This document shows positions 34,341-42,457 of a DNA stretch of 54,006 bases, piece after piece (position 1 is the stretch's first letter; every line of letters starts with the position of its first letter). The DNA is from an uncultured Bacteroidia bacterium. Lineage in GTDB: Bacteria > Bacteroidota > Bacteroidia > Bacteroidales > UBA932. The notes under the pieces are model-generated. The model saw only the letters and a program-made list of their open reading frames with translations, ran no database searches and was not told the DNA's origin. A program made the position numbers and the translations under genes. The stretch is from positions 1-54,006 of the forward strand of contig CACYWN010000019.1 in assembly GCA_902778105.1 (NCBI GenBank). The letters are read 5' to 3'.

Positions 34341-35430
34341 GATTTTCGCCGTCTGCGGGACGGCCCTTTTTCTCGCCGCCTGCGGCCCCAAGACCGTCAT
34401 CGAGTGTACCCTGAAGGACAAAGCCGACGCCCCCGTCGTCGTCAAGCTCCTGGATGTCAATAAATACCAGGTTCTGGATACCGTCCGTACCGACGCCTCC
34501 GGCGCTTTCTCCTACAAGCCGGAACTGACCGAAGGTTGCCCGGAATTCATCTATCTGTTCTCTGGTGACAAGAAGGTGGCCTCCCTGCTGCTGAGTGCCG
34601 GCGACCACGTGTCGGTCGTTGCCGATACCCTGGGCAATTATACCGTGGAAGGCTCGGACGAGTCGCTTCTGCTTCAGGAGGTGGAAAACGCCTATGCCCA
34701 GTTCCTCGTGGACATGGACCGGCTGGCCGCCCGGGAGGATGATGCGGAACTCAGCCGCCGCTATGTGGAGTATTACCGCCGCAGCGTGCGGTATGTGGTG
34801 GAGCATTCCAAGTCCCTCACCTCCGTTCCGGTCCTTTTCCAGCGGGTCAATGATGATTTGGGAGTCTTTGACCAGCCTACCGACGGTCTGCTTTTCGCCT
34901 CTGTCTGCGATTCCCTCAAGACGGTCTACCCCGAATCCCGCTATGTCAAGGCGCTGGAGCGGGAAGCCGCCCGCCGGACGAATCTGATGGAGTTGGGCCA
35001 GCGGTTCCGCGAGGCCGACCAGATTGGATTCTTCGACATGAACCTTCCGGGTGTGGACGGAAAATCCATCAAGTTGTCCGACATCCAGTCCAAGGTGGTG
35101 ATGGTCTATTTCTGGGCCTCCACCGCGGAGCAGAAGATGTTCAACCTGGATGCCCTGATCCCGATCTACAATGATTTCCACGGCCGCGGCTTCGAAGTGT
35201 ATGCCGTTTCCCTGGACCAGGACAAGACGGCCTGGGCCTCCGCCGTCCGGAACCAGCGTCTTCCCTGGGTCAATGTCTGCGATACCCGCGGTGCCGACTC
35301 TCCTTATGTGGGCCTGTACGGGGTCACCAGCCTGCCGACGGCCTACTTCCTGCTGGATGGCGAAATCGACGGGACGGCGTCCGTCTCCGACGCTGCCTCC
35401 ATCCGGAAGTATTTGCAGTCCAAGCTTTAA
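34327..35430 (+). CDS. Thioredoxin-fold lipoprotein without CXXC
   Basis: 367 residues. LFLAACGPK is a clear lipobox, so the protein is a lipoprotein. Residues about 22-115 form a beta-rich domain like DUF4369, then a helical linker (120-230), then a TlpA/AhpC-like thioredoxin domain (about 235-367: IGFFDMNLPGVDGKSIKLSDI, VMVYFWAS, VYAVSLDQD, VTSLPTAYFLLDG with the cis-Pro). Where the active-site WCxxC should be, the sequence reads FWASTAEQK, so no redox cysteines. It is probably a non-redox binding or structural member. Its stop overlaps that of convergent tsaB. Confidence 0.85.
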   Translation: MRTAKIFAVCGTALFLAACGPKTVIECTLKDKADAPVVVKLLDVNKYQVLDTVRTDASGAFSYKPELTEGCPEFIYLFSGDKKVASLLLSAGDHVSVVADTLGNYTVEGSDESLLLQEVENAYAQFLVDMDRLAAREDDAELSRRYVEYYRRSVRYVVEHSKSLTSVPVLFQRVNDDLGVFDQPTDGLLFASVCDSLKTVYPESRYVKALEREAARRTNLMELGQRFREADQIGFFDMNLPGVDGKSIKLSDIQSKVVMVYFWASTAEQKMFNLDALIPIYNDFHGRGFEVYAVSLDQDKTAWASAVRNQRLPWVNVCDTRGADSPYVGLYGVTSLPTAYFLLDGEIDGTASVSDAASIRKYLQSKL

Positions 35431-36119
35431 AACAATTTCTTGCGACTGACGGTCGCAACGAAATCCTTCAGATAGAACGGTTCGAAGTACGCTACGTCTT
35501 CGAACCGTTTTTCCGCATAGGCGGCTTCCGCGAGCGGAGCCATCGCGAGGGCGGACGGGAAGGCGTCGGCGAAACGGGCGTTCGGGGAGGTGAGCACCTC
35601 GCGGCATTTGAGCGCGCCGTCACCGATCAGCAGGACAGGGCCTTCGGCGAGTTCGGCGGCGAAACTGCCGGCTTCCACGACAATGGGGCGGGTTTCGGTC
35701 AGCTGCCGGCCATCGGGGGTAAAGACGGCGGTGTAGACCTCCATCCTCCGGGCGTCGACCATCGGCACGATATACCGGCATCCTTCGTGGACGACGCCGA
35801 GGCGGTGGGCTTCCTGGACGAGGATGTCCAGGGTGCCGGCGGAAAGCAGCGGAATCCCGGCGCCGAAGCAGAGTCCCTTGGCCGTGGAAACACCGACCCG
35901 GAGTCCGGTATAGGACCCAGGCCCCTTGCCGACGCAGACGGCATCCAAGTCGCTGGTTTTCAAACCTCTTTCATCCAGCACCTCCTTGACGAAAGGCGCG
36001 GTGAGAGCGGCCTGCATCCGGGGCTCTCCCGAGATGCGGGACGCGGTGACGGTTCCGTCCTCGGAAAGGGCGGTGGAGAGTTGGGCGGTCGAAGTTTCGA
36101 TAAGAAGGATACGGGCCAT
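35427..36119 (-). CDS. tsaB: tRNA threonylcarbamoyladenosine biosynthesis protein TsaB
   Basis: TsaB is the scaffold partner of TsaD in making t6A37 on ANN-decoding tRNAs. 231 residues: ARILLIETSTAQLSTALSEDG at the start, VCVGKGPGSYTGLRVGVSTAKGL (the conserved GPGSFTGLR-type motif) and VDARRMEVYTAVF. The ATG at 36119 is chosen because the homology begins there; the longer open frame upstream runs through cvpA in another frame. It follows cvpA by two bases. Confidence 0.94.
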   Translation of the reverse strand: MARILLIETSTAQLSTALSEDGTVTASRISGEPRMQAALTAPFVKEVLDERGLKTSDLDAVCVGKGPGSYTGLRVGVSTAKGLCFGAGIPLLSAGTLDILVQEAHRLGVVHEGCRYIVPMVDARRMEVYTAVFTPDGRQLTETRPIVVEAGSFAAELAEGPVLLIGDGALKCREVLTSPNARFADAFPSALAMAPLAEAAYAEKRFEDVAYFEPFYLKDFVATVSRKKLF

Positions 36120-36121
36120 GG

Positions 36122-36616
36122 CTATGCTTTGAAGAAGAAGGCTTTCAGGTAAGGGAAGACCAGGTAGGAAAAGTCCTTGAGACCGGTATAGATGAGCGAG
36201 GCGTCCAGGACTTCCGGTTTGACGAGTCCGAACTTGACGTTCAGGGTGTCGAACAGGATGATGAAAACGCCGATGACGAGTGCGTTCAACAACAGGGCGA
36301 AGACCAGGCCAAGGGTCTTGTCCAGCCAGCCGAGCAGGGCCAGTTCCAGGATTTTGGTCAGCAGTTTGGCAAGCAGGAATACGCCCAGGGTGATGACAAC
36401 CAGAATCAGGGCGAAAGATATGACGTGCAGGGTGGTTTCCGAGACGTCCAGGTACGGCTTCAGCCAGGAGCAGACAAGCGTAGAGAACCGGAAAGCGGCC
36501 CATACGCTGAGTACCACACCGACGAGGGCGAGCGCCTGTTCCAGGAACCCCTTCGAGAACCCGCGGATGAGGCCGGGGATGAAGCACAGGAGGAGGATGA
36601 TGTCGAGTGTTGCCAT
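36122..36616 (-). CDS. CvpA family membrane protein
   Basis: 164 residues with four membrane helices: start LDIILLLCFIPGLIRGFSKGFLEQA is the CvpA signature with the Gly-rich turn, followed by ALVGVVLSVWAAFRF and a further helical pair. CvpA proteins are linked to colicin V export and envelope homeostasis; the mechanism is not settled. Operon with tsaB. Confidence 0.85.
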   Translation of the reverse strand: MATLDIILLLCFIPGLIRGFSKGFLEQALALVGVVLSVWAAFRFSTLVCSWLKPYLDVSETTLHVISFALILVVITLGVFLLAKLLTKILELALLGWLDKTLGLVFALLLNALVIGVFIILFDTLNVKFGLVKPEVLDASLIYTGLKDFSYLVFPYLKAFFFKA

Positions 36617-36640
36617 TGTCCTTGAAAATGATTATCTTTG
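36610..36640 (+). promoter_or_regulatory. Promoter of ileS
   Basis: TTG (36610-36612), 20 bases, TATCTTTG (36633-36640), 36 bases before ileS. Its -33 element overlaps the start codon region of divergent cvpA. Confidence 0.7.
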
Positions 36641-36658
36641 CACCCCTAAAAGGGAATG

Positions 36659-36688
36659 CAAAATTAGACAAAAAATATGACATTCAAA
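36659..36688 (-). promoter_or_regulatory. Promoter of cvpA-tsaB
   Basis: Minus-strand TTTG (36685-36688), 18 bases, TAATTTTG (36659-36666). It overlaps the first codons of ileS, so the two divergent transcripts share 5' sequence and polymerase on one could block the other. Confidence 0.55.
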
Positions 36689-39600
36689 GAATACAAGGGC
36701 CTTGATTTGGTCTCGACCGGGAATGCGATCCTCGAGCGGTGGCTCGCAAACCGGGCCTTCGAAAAATCCCTGGAGCTCCGGGAGGGAGCCCCGGAATTCA
36801 TCTTCTTCGAAGGACCGCCGTCGGCCAACGGCATGCCCGGCATCCACCACGTGATGGCACGTTCCATCAAGGATGCCATCTGCCGCTACAAGACCCAGAC
36901 CGGGTTCCAGGTCCATCGCCGCGCCGGTTGGGATACCCACGGCCTGCCGGTGGAACTGGGTGTTGAGAAGAAACTCGGCATCACCAAGGCCGACATCGGC
37001 ACGAAGATTTCCGTCGAGGAGTACAACGCCACCTGCCGCAAGGAGGTGATGAAATACACGAAGGAATGGGAAACCCTCACCCAGCGCATCGGATACTGGG
37101 TGGACATGGACGATCCCTATATCACCTATGACAACCGCTACATCGAGACCCTGTGGTACCTGCTCAAGGATATCTATGACAAGGGCCTCCTGTACAAGGG
37201 ATATACCATCCAGCCCTATTCCCCGACCGACGGTACCGGCCTGAGCTCCCACGAACTCAACCAGCCCGGCTGCTACAAGGACGTGACCGACACCACGGCC
37301 ACCGTCCAGTTCAAAGTGGTCAAGGACAGCCTCTCCCAGCCCCTTTTCGACACGGAGACCCTGCCGGTGTACATGCTGGCCTGGACGACGACGCCGTGGA
37401 CCCTTCCGTCCAATACGGCCCTTTGCGTGGGACCGTCCATCGACTATGTCCGCGTCCTGTCTTTCAATCCCTATACGGGCGAGCCGGCCATCTATGTCCT
37501 CGCGGAGGCCCTGGTCGGCGCCTGGTTCAACCCGAAGGGAGCTGACCTTCCGATGGATTCCTACCAGAAGGGGGATAAGGTGGTCCCTTACAAGGTCCTG
37601 GACGGCAAGTTCAAGGGAACCGACCTTGTCGGCATCCGCTATCAGCAGCTCATTCCGTGGTTCAAGCCGGACGGCGACGCGTTCCGCGTGATCCCCGGCG
37701 ACTACGTGACCGTCGAGGACGGTACCGGTATCGTCCATATCGCTCCTACCTTCGGTGCTGACGACAAGCGCGTGGCCGCCGCTGCCGGCATCGCGGGCAT
37801 CATGCCCGTGGACCGGGACGGCAATCCCCAGGCCCAGGTGGACCGGCAGGGCCGGTTCTATCGCCTGGAGGACCTGGATCCCGCCTATGCCGCCACCGTT
37901 GACCCTTCCTATGCGCCGTATTCCGGCCGCTATGTGAAGAAGGATTTCAAGGAATACTTCGAGGGAGAGACCGAGGAATCCACCCTCGATGTGGACCTTT
38001 GCCTGGAAATGAAGGCCGACGGGCGGCTGTTCAAGATGCAGAAGCATGTCCACAGCTACCCGCACAGCTGGCGGACGGACCGTCCGGTCCTGTACTACCC
38101 GCTGGATTCCTGGTTCATCAGGGCGACCGCCGTGAAGGACCAGATGGTGGAACTGAACAAGCAGATCCGCTGGAAGCCGGAATCCACCGGCACGGGCCGC
38201 TTCGGCGTATGGCTGGAGAACATCCAGGACTGGAACCTCTCCCGCAGCCGTTTCTGGGGGACCCCGCTTCCGATCTGGCGCACCGAGGACGGGAAGGAAG
38301 AGAAGTGCATCGGCACCGTCGCCGAGCTCTATGCGGAACTCGACAAGGCGGTCGCAGCCGGCATCATGGCGTCCAACCCGCTGAGAGACAAGGGATTCGA
38401 TCCTTCCGACATGAGTCTTGACAATTACGGGATGATCGACCTGCACCGTCCGTACGTGGACGATATGTTCCTGGTGTCCGACTCCGGGAAGAAGATGGTC
38501 CGCGAGAGCGACCTTATCGACGTGTGGTTCGACTCCGGTGCCATGCCGTATGCGCAGGAAGGCCTCCGCGGCCTGAACGGCGGCAAGTTCGGCGCCACCG
38601 CCGACTTCATCGCCGAAGGTGTCGACCAGACCCGTGGCTGGTTCTACACCCTCCACGCCATCCATACGATGGTAAGCGGTACGCCGGCCTTCAAGCGCGT
38701 GATCTCCAACGGCCTCGTGCTGGACAAGAACGGCAACAAGATGTCCAAGCGCCTCGGCAACGCCGTGGATCCGTTCTATGCGATGGACAAGTACGGCGCC
38801 GACGCCCTCCGCTGGTACATGCTCACGAACGCCGAGCCCTGGGACAACCTCAAGTTCGACGAGAACGGGGTGGATGAAGTCCGCCGCAAGTTCTTCGGAA
38901 CCCTGTACAATACCTACTCCTTCTTCGCCCTCTACGCGAACATTGAGGGCTGGACACCCTCTGTCACTCCGAGTGCAGTCTCCTCTGTCATTCCGAGCGC
39001 AGCGAAGGAGTCTCTCTCCGAGATCGACCGCTGGATCCTCTCCCGCCTGAACACCCTTATCCGGGAAGTCCGCGCCGCTTACGAGGACTACGACGTCAAG
39101 ACCGCCGGCCGCCTGATTGAAAGCTTCGTGTGCGACCACGTCTCCAACTGGTATGTCCGCCTGAACCGTTCCCGTTTCTGGAACGGCGATCCGCAGGCCT
39201 TCCAGACACTCTACGATGTCCTTCTGGACGTTTCCATCCTCGCCGCCCCCATCGCGCCGTTCTTCATGGATCAGCTCTATCTGGATCTGACCGCTGTCAT
39301 TCCGAGCGGAGCGAAGGAATCTGTCCACTACGTCCTCATGCCCGAGGCCGACGCTTCCGTCATCGACCCGGAACTGGAGGAGCGGATGGAACTTGCCCAG
39401 CAGGCCACTTCGATGGTACTGGCCCTCCGCAAGAAGGTAGGCATCCCTGTGCGCCAGCCGCTCGGGAAACTGCTGGTTCCCGTCATCTCCGATTCGGTCC
39501 GTGCCCGCCTGGAAGCCGTCAAGGACCTCATCCTCACCGAGGTGAACGTGAAAGAGATGGAGTTCGTGGAGGATACCACCGGCATCATCACCAAGAAGAT

Positions 39601-40132
39601 CAAGCCCAATTTCAAGACGCTGGGCAAAGTATATGGGCCGCGGATGAAGGAAATCGCCGCCGCCTTCGGAACCCTGGACCAGGCCACCATCACGGCCATC
39701 CAGAACGCCGAGGCTGCCGGAGCTGCCTACACGCTTGCCCTCCCGGGCGGCGAGGTGGTACTGAATCCTGGCGACTGCCAGATCTCCTCCGAAGACATGC
39801 CTGGCTGGCTGGTTGCCTCCGAAGGCGCCCTGACCGTCGCCCTGGACGTGGAACTGACCGAGGAACTGCGTCAGGAAGGTGTTGCCCGGGAGCTGGTGAA
39901 CCGGATCCAGAACCTCCGCAAGACCACCGGCTTCGAAGTGACCGACCGCATCGATACCGTGATCTTTGCCGATGCTCCTGAAATCGCTTCTGCCCTCGCA
40001 TCCTTCGGCGAGTGGATGGGCGCACAGACCCTCTCCCGCACCGTTGTGCTCCGACCGGCTTCCGAAGCCGGTGCCGACGCCCGTGAGGTGGAGTGGACCG
40101 AAGGAACCATTCAAATCACAGTAAAACGTTAA
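36677..40132 (+). CDS. ileS: Isoleucyl-tRNA synthetase with repeat-derived insertions
   Basis: Class I synthetase charging tRNA-Ile, with an editing domain for valine. 1151 residues, the long type found in Bacteroidota. Motifs: the HIGH equivalent in GMPGIHHVM, editing-domain LAWTTTPWTLPSNTAL, and KMSKR beginning at Lys688. Two segments in the C-terminal half are not part of the normal protein: SVTPSAVSSVIPSAAKES near residue 762 and AVIPSGAKES near 873. Both come from copies of a short DNA repeat read in the same frame. The gene is otherwise intact and presumably essential. Confidence 0.96.
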   Translation: MTFKEYKGLDLVSTGNAILERWLANRAFEKSLELREGAPEFIFFEGPPSANGMPGIHHVMARSIKDAICRYKTQTGFQVHRRAGWDTHGLPVELGVEKKLGITKADIGTKISVEEYNATCRKEVMKYTKEWETLTQRIGYWVDMDDPYITYDNRYIETLWYLLKDIYDKGLLYKGYTIQPYSPTDGTGLSSHELNQPGCYKDVTDTTATVQFKVVKDSLSQPLFDTETLPVYMLAWTTTPWTLPSNTALCVGPSIDYVRVLSFNPYTGEPAIYVLAEALVGAWFNPKGADLPMDSYQKGDKVVPYKVLDGKFKGTDLVGIRYQQLIPWFKPDGDAFRVIPGDYVTVEDGTGIVHIAPTFGADDKRVAAAAGIAGIMPVDRDGNPQAQVDRQGRFYRLEDLDPAYAATVDPSYAPYSGRYVKKDFKEYFEGETEESTLDVDLCLEMKADGRLFKMQKHVHSYPHSWRTDRPVLYYPLDSWFIRATAVKDQMVELNKQIRWKPESTGTGRFGVWLENIQDWNLSRSRFWGTPLPIWRTEDGKEEKCIGTVAELYAELDKAVAAGIMASNPLRDKGFDPSDMSLDNYGMIDLHRPYVDDMFLVSDSGKKMVRESDLIDVWFDSGAMPYAQEGLRGLNGGKFGATADFIAEGVDQTRGWFYTLHAIHTMVSGTPAFKRVISNGLVLDKNGNKMSKRLGNAVDPFYAMDKYGADALRWYMLTNAEPWDNLKFDENGVDEVRRKFFGTLYNTYSFFALYANIEGWTPSVTPSAVSSVIPSAAKESLSEIDRWILSRLNTLIREVRAAYEDYDVKTAGRLIESFVCDHVSNWYVRLNRSRFWNGDPQAFQTLYDVLLDVSILAAPIAPFFMDQLYLDLTAVIPSGAKESVHYVLMPEADASVIDPELEERMELAQQATSMVLALRKKVGIPVRQPLGKLLVPVISDSVRARLEAVKDLILTEVNVKEMEFVEDTTGIITKKIKPNFKTLGKVYGPRMKEIAAAFGTLDQATITAIQNAEAAGAAYTLALPGGEVVLNPGDCQISSEDMPGWLVASEGALTVALDVELTEELRQEGVARELVNRIQNLRKTTGFEVTDRIDTVIFADAPEIASALASFGEWMGAQTLSRTVVLRPASEAGADAREVEWTEGTIQITVKR
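38960..38978 (+). repeat. Degenerate copy A of the ileS-embedded repeat
   Basis: A truncated and diverged copy of the motif present at 38984 and 39294, six bases upstream of copy B. It encodes SVTPSA. Confidence 0.5.
38984..39013 (+). repeat. Copy B of the ileS-embedded repeat
   Basis: 29-30 bases with core CATTCCGAGCGCAGCGAAGG. It encodes SVIPSAAKES. It matches copy C in 27 of 29 positions. Confidence 0.8.
39294..39322 (+). repeat. Copy C of the ileS-embedded repeat
   Basis: 29 bases with core CATTCCGAGCGGAGCGAAGG, read in the same frame as copy B (AVIPSGAKES). It is 281 bases after the end of copy B. Confidence 0.8.
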
Positions 40133-40147
40133 AACGACCTTAATACG

Positions 40148-40549
40148 ATGGAAGAGAACACTAAGACCCGCTATTCTGACGAGGAACTCGAGGAGTTCCG
40201 CGGCATCATCAACGAGATGCTGGACAAGGCCCGTGCAGAGTATGCCACCCTCCGTCAGGCCATCATGCATGCCGGTGGCAACGACATCCTGGACACGGCC
40301 CCGACCTTCAAGACGGTCGAGGATGACGGCGCGTTCCAACTCTCCAAGGAAGAGGCGAGCGCCCTTGCCCAGCGCCAGTACAAGTTCATCCAGAACCTGG
40401 AAGCAGCCCTCGTCCGCATCGAAAACAAGACCTATGGCATCTGCCGTGTGACCGGTAAGCTGATCCCGAAGGAGCGGCTCCGCCTGGTTCCGCATGCCAC
40501 TTTAACGGTGGAAGCCAAGGAAATGCTGGCCAGACAGGGAAAAAACTGA
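40148..40549 (+). CDS. DksA/TraR family protein lacking zinc cysteines
   Basis: 133 residues: a long N-terminal helix/coiled coil (SDEELEEFRGIINEMLDKAR), then the DksA-like C-terminal segment ALVRIENKTYGICRVTGKLIPKERLRLVPHATL. Only one Cys of the usual four-Cys zinc finger is left. Loss of these cysteines is common among Bacteroidota members as I know the family. DksA proteins act in the RNA polymerase secondary channel and modulate rRNA and stringent-response promoters. It follows ileS by 15 bases and precedes lspA by 13. Confidence 0.88.
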   Translation: MEENTKTRYSDEELEEFRGIINEMLDKARAEYATLRQAIMHAGGNDILDTAPTFKTVEDDGAFQLSKEEASALAQRQYKFIQNLEAALVRIENKTYGICRVTGKLIPKERLRLVPHATLTVEAKEMLARQGKN

Positions 40550-40562
40550 TTCCCGGCCGGTC

Positions 40563-41162
40563 ATGAGAATCAGCAAGGGAACCCGCCTCCTCGTCCTCGG
40601 CATCGTCCTCGTGGTCATTGACCAGGTCATCAAGGTCCTGGTCAAGACACATATGTCCATCGGGGAGCATTTCAACGTCCTGGGCGACTGGTTCCAGATC
40701 CTGTTCATCGAGAACAAGGGGATGGCCTTCGGGATGTCCTTCGGGGGCGTGATCGGGAAATATGCCCTGACCGCCTTCCGGATCATCCTTTTCGGCTTCC
40801 TCGTCTGGTGGATATCCAAGCTCCTGAAGCGGGAGAAACCGGTCCCGACAGGCGTGCTCGTCGGCTTGACGCTCATTACAGCGGGAGCCCTCGGCAATAT
40901 TTTTGACTGCCTGTTCTACGGACTGATATTCACGGAATCCGCTCCCGGCGTGGTCGCCACCCTCGGCCACTACGCCCCGTTCATGCAGGGGAAGGTGGTG
41001 GATATGTTCTATTTCCCGCTCTGGACGTGGCCCGACTGGGTCCCGCTGGTGGGCGGAGACATCTTCTTTGAGCCGATCTTCAACTTCGCGGACAGTTGCG
41101 TGACGGTAGGTGCCATCTACCTGATCCTGTTCCAGTGGAAGTTTTTCTCGAAGGAAGAATAA
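40563..41162 (+). CDS. lspA: Lipoprotein signal peptidase
   Basis: Cleaves signal peptides of prolipoproteins; inner-membrane aspartyl protease (signal peptidase II). 199 residues, longer than the E. coli enzyme, with four membrane helices. IDQVIKVLVKTHM and IENKGMAFGM are family motifs; catalytic Asp115 lies in GNIFDCLFYG and Asp177 in FNFADSCVTVGA. The extra loop between the two Asp motifs (about 120-165) is typical for Bacteroidota. It matches the lipoproteins encoded at 34327 and 52098. Confidence 0.95.
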   Translation: MRISKGTRLLVLGIVLVVIDQVIKVLVKTHMSIGEHFNVLGDWFQILFIENKGMAFGMSFGGVIGKYALTAFRIILFGFLVWWISKLLKREKPVPTGVLVGLTLITAGALGNIFDCLFYGLIFTESAPGVVATLGHYAPFMQGKVVDMFYFPLWTWPDWVPLVGGDIFFEPIFNFADSCVTVGAIYLILFQWKFFSKEE

Positions 41163-41163
41163 T

Positions 41164-41194
41164 TTTGGTGTTTGGGCAATTCTCCCTAACTTTG
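41164..41194 (+). promoter_or_regulatory. Promoter of tRNA-Ser(UGA)
   Basis: TTTG (41164-41167), 19 bases, TAACTTTG (41187-41194), ending 11 bases before the mature tRNA. Confidence 0.65.
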
Positions 41195-41205
41195 CCCGAC
41201 ATATT

Positions 41206-41290
41206 GGAGGTGTGGCCGAGTGGTCGATGGCGGCAGTCTTGAAAACTGTTGGGCGGCAACGTCCCGGGGGTTCGAATCCCTCCGCCTCCG
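41206..41290 (+). tRNA. tRNA-Ser, anticodon TGA
   Basis: 85 bases with a 7-bp acceptor stem (GGAGGTG with CGCCTCC, one G-T pair), a class II long variable arm (GGGCGGCAACGTCCCG region), T-arm GGTTCGAATCC and anticodon loop CTTGAAA giving TGA. The CCA end is not encoded. Decodes UCA and UCG. Confidence 0.97.
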
Positions 41291-41296
41291 CAAAAA

Positions 41297-41362
41297 GGAA
41301 TGCATGGTCGCATAAGCGACCGGCTGCATTCCATATCCCCAAACGCCTTCCCTCGGGGAAGG
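41297..41362. repeat. Two adjacent hairpins downstream of tRNA-Ser
   Basis: First hairpin 41297-41332: outer arms GGAATGCA and TGCATTCC, inner arms GGTCGC and GCGACC around ATAA. Second hairpin 41346-41362: CCTTCCC, TCG loop, GGGAAGG. Neither is followed by a T tract. They may be a small palindromic repeat element or tRNA 3' processing/termination signals. The rest of 41363-41400 shows nothing further. Confidence 0.6.
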
Positions 41363-41400
41363 GACTCAGTCGCTACGCACCTACATTTATTGTCGAAAAA

Positions 41401-41432
41401 TTTGGTTTATATTATAAACTTGTTTATATTTG
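41401..41432 (+). promoter_or_regulatory. Promoter of the membrane protein/wHTH pair
   Basis: TTTG (41401-41404), exactly 20 bases, TATATTTG (41425-41432). Leader of about 60 bases. Confidence 0.7.
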
Positions 41433-41497
41433 CAGTGCGGTTGGAGAAGACTGCGCAGCTTCGCTTGATCGCAATAACAAGTTAAATAACTGATACA

Positions 41498-42073
41498 ATG
41501 GAACAAAACAAAGAAATGACGGCTCAGGAGAGCCTTCGGCTCATCACCGAATCCTTCAACAAAAGCAGGAAGGATATTCTCCGGGACAGTGCCAAGTACT
41601 TCATCCTCTGGGGAACGTTGCTTACGGTGACTTCGCTTGTCATCTATCTTTTATGGCATCTTACGGGAAAACCGCAGTGGAACTTCCTGTGGTTTGCCAT
41701 GCCGGTCGTCGGCTATCTCCTCGCTGCATGGTCGGGGAAGTATAATAAGGCCATACCGCAGAACGAAGTGAGCAAGATGCTCAGCGGCGTATGGTCCGTC
41801 TTCGGTGCTTTTTCCGTCACCCTCAGTGCCATCGCGGTCTTCCTGGTCCCGATGCATGTCACGCTGATCATCGTCATCATCATGGGCTTGGCCGAATGCA
41901 TTTCCGGCGTCCTGCTGAAAAACTGGCCAATCATTATCGCCGGTTTCCTGCTGGGTGTCGGCGGTGCCGTATTCGCCATGCTGGTAACGGACGAAGCACA
42001 GCTTCTCATCTTCACGCTGGGCGGTGTCCTGCTGCTTGTGACGGGGCTCATCATGAAACTTCAGTACAGGTAG
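41498..42073 (+). CDS. Multi-pass membrane protein of unknown function
   Basis: 191 residues with a soluble N-terminus (about 1-32: SLRLITESFNKSRKDILRDS) and five to six helices (FILWGTLLTVTSLVIYLLW, FLWFAMPVVGYLLAAW, VFGAFSVTLSAIAVFLV, LIIVIIMGLAECISGV, IIIAGFLLGVGGAVFAML, LLIFTLGGVLLLVTGLI). Similar proteins are commonly found next to a small winged-helix regulator in Bacteroidota, as here (three bases apart). No enzymatic motif is visible; function unknown. Confidence 0.75.
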   Translation: MEQNKEMTAQESLRLITESFNKSRKDILRDSAKYFILWGTLLTVTSLVIYLLWHLTGKPQWNFLWFAMPVVGYLLAAWSGKYNKAIPQNEVSKMLSGVWSVFGAFSVTLSAIAVFLVPMHVTLIIVIIMGLAECISGVLLKNWPIIIAGFLLGVGGAVFAMLVTDEAQLLIFTLGGVLLLVTGLIMKLQYR

Positions 42074-42076
42074 CCC

Positions 42077-42367
42077 ATGTTCCCCAAGTTAGACCCCATC
42101 CTTCATTCGGAGCTCCGGCTGGCGGTGATGTCCATCCTGGCCGGGGCCGATGAAGCCGATTTCACCTATTTGAAGAAGCAGACGGGCGCTACCTCCGGGA
42201 ACCTGAGCGTGCAGATCGACAAACTCACCACGGCAGGCTACATCACGGTGGAGAAAGGCTTCAAGGGCAAGATGCCCCGCACCACCTGCAAGATCACCCC
42301 CGCCGGCCAGGAAGCCTTCGGCAATTACGTGGACGCGCTGAAAGAGTATCTTTCGGCGGGTAAATAA
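42077..42367 (+). CDS. Small winged-helix transcriptional regulator
   Basis: 96 residues that form a single winged-helix domain of the HTH_34/MarR-ArsR-like type: HSELRLAVMSILAGADEADF, TYLKKQTGATSGNLSVQIDKL (recognition helix), GYITVEKGFKGKMPRTTCKIT (wing), then a C-terminal dimer helix. It is co-transcribed with the membrane protein, and autoregulation of this pair is likely but inferred. A repeat array starts eight bases after its stop. Confidence 0.85.
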   Translation: MFPKLDPILHSELRLAVMSILAGADEADFTYLKKQTGATSGNLSVQIDKLTTAGYITVEKGFKGKMPRTTCKITPAGQEAFGNYVDALKEYLSAGK

Positions 42368-42374
42368 CCGCCGC

Positions 42375-42457
42375 TCATCCTCGAAACTGGCCTCCCTTGA
42401 GGATGAACCGGTGCATCCTCGCCGATCATCCTCAGGAGGAGGCTATTTTGAGGATGG
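42375..42457. repeat. REP doublet at the 3' end of the RAYT gene
   Basis: Two palindromes of 32 bp: 42375-42406 and 42426-42457. Each has arms TCATCCTC and GAGGATGA (the second ends in G) around 16 bases containing GGC. The gap is exactly 19 bases. The second palindrome contains the stop codon of the transposase gene (42443-42445). Confidence 0.85.

Noticed and set aside
36632-40495. 1287-residue open frame antisense to ileS
   Set aside because: Mirror frame of a well-supported synthetase gene, no domain, and it crosses the ileS promoter.
41206-41400. Integration site of a mobile element at tRNA-Ser
   Set aside because: No integrase gene nearby and no direct repeat of the tRNA 3' end found in the window.
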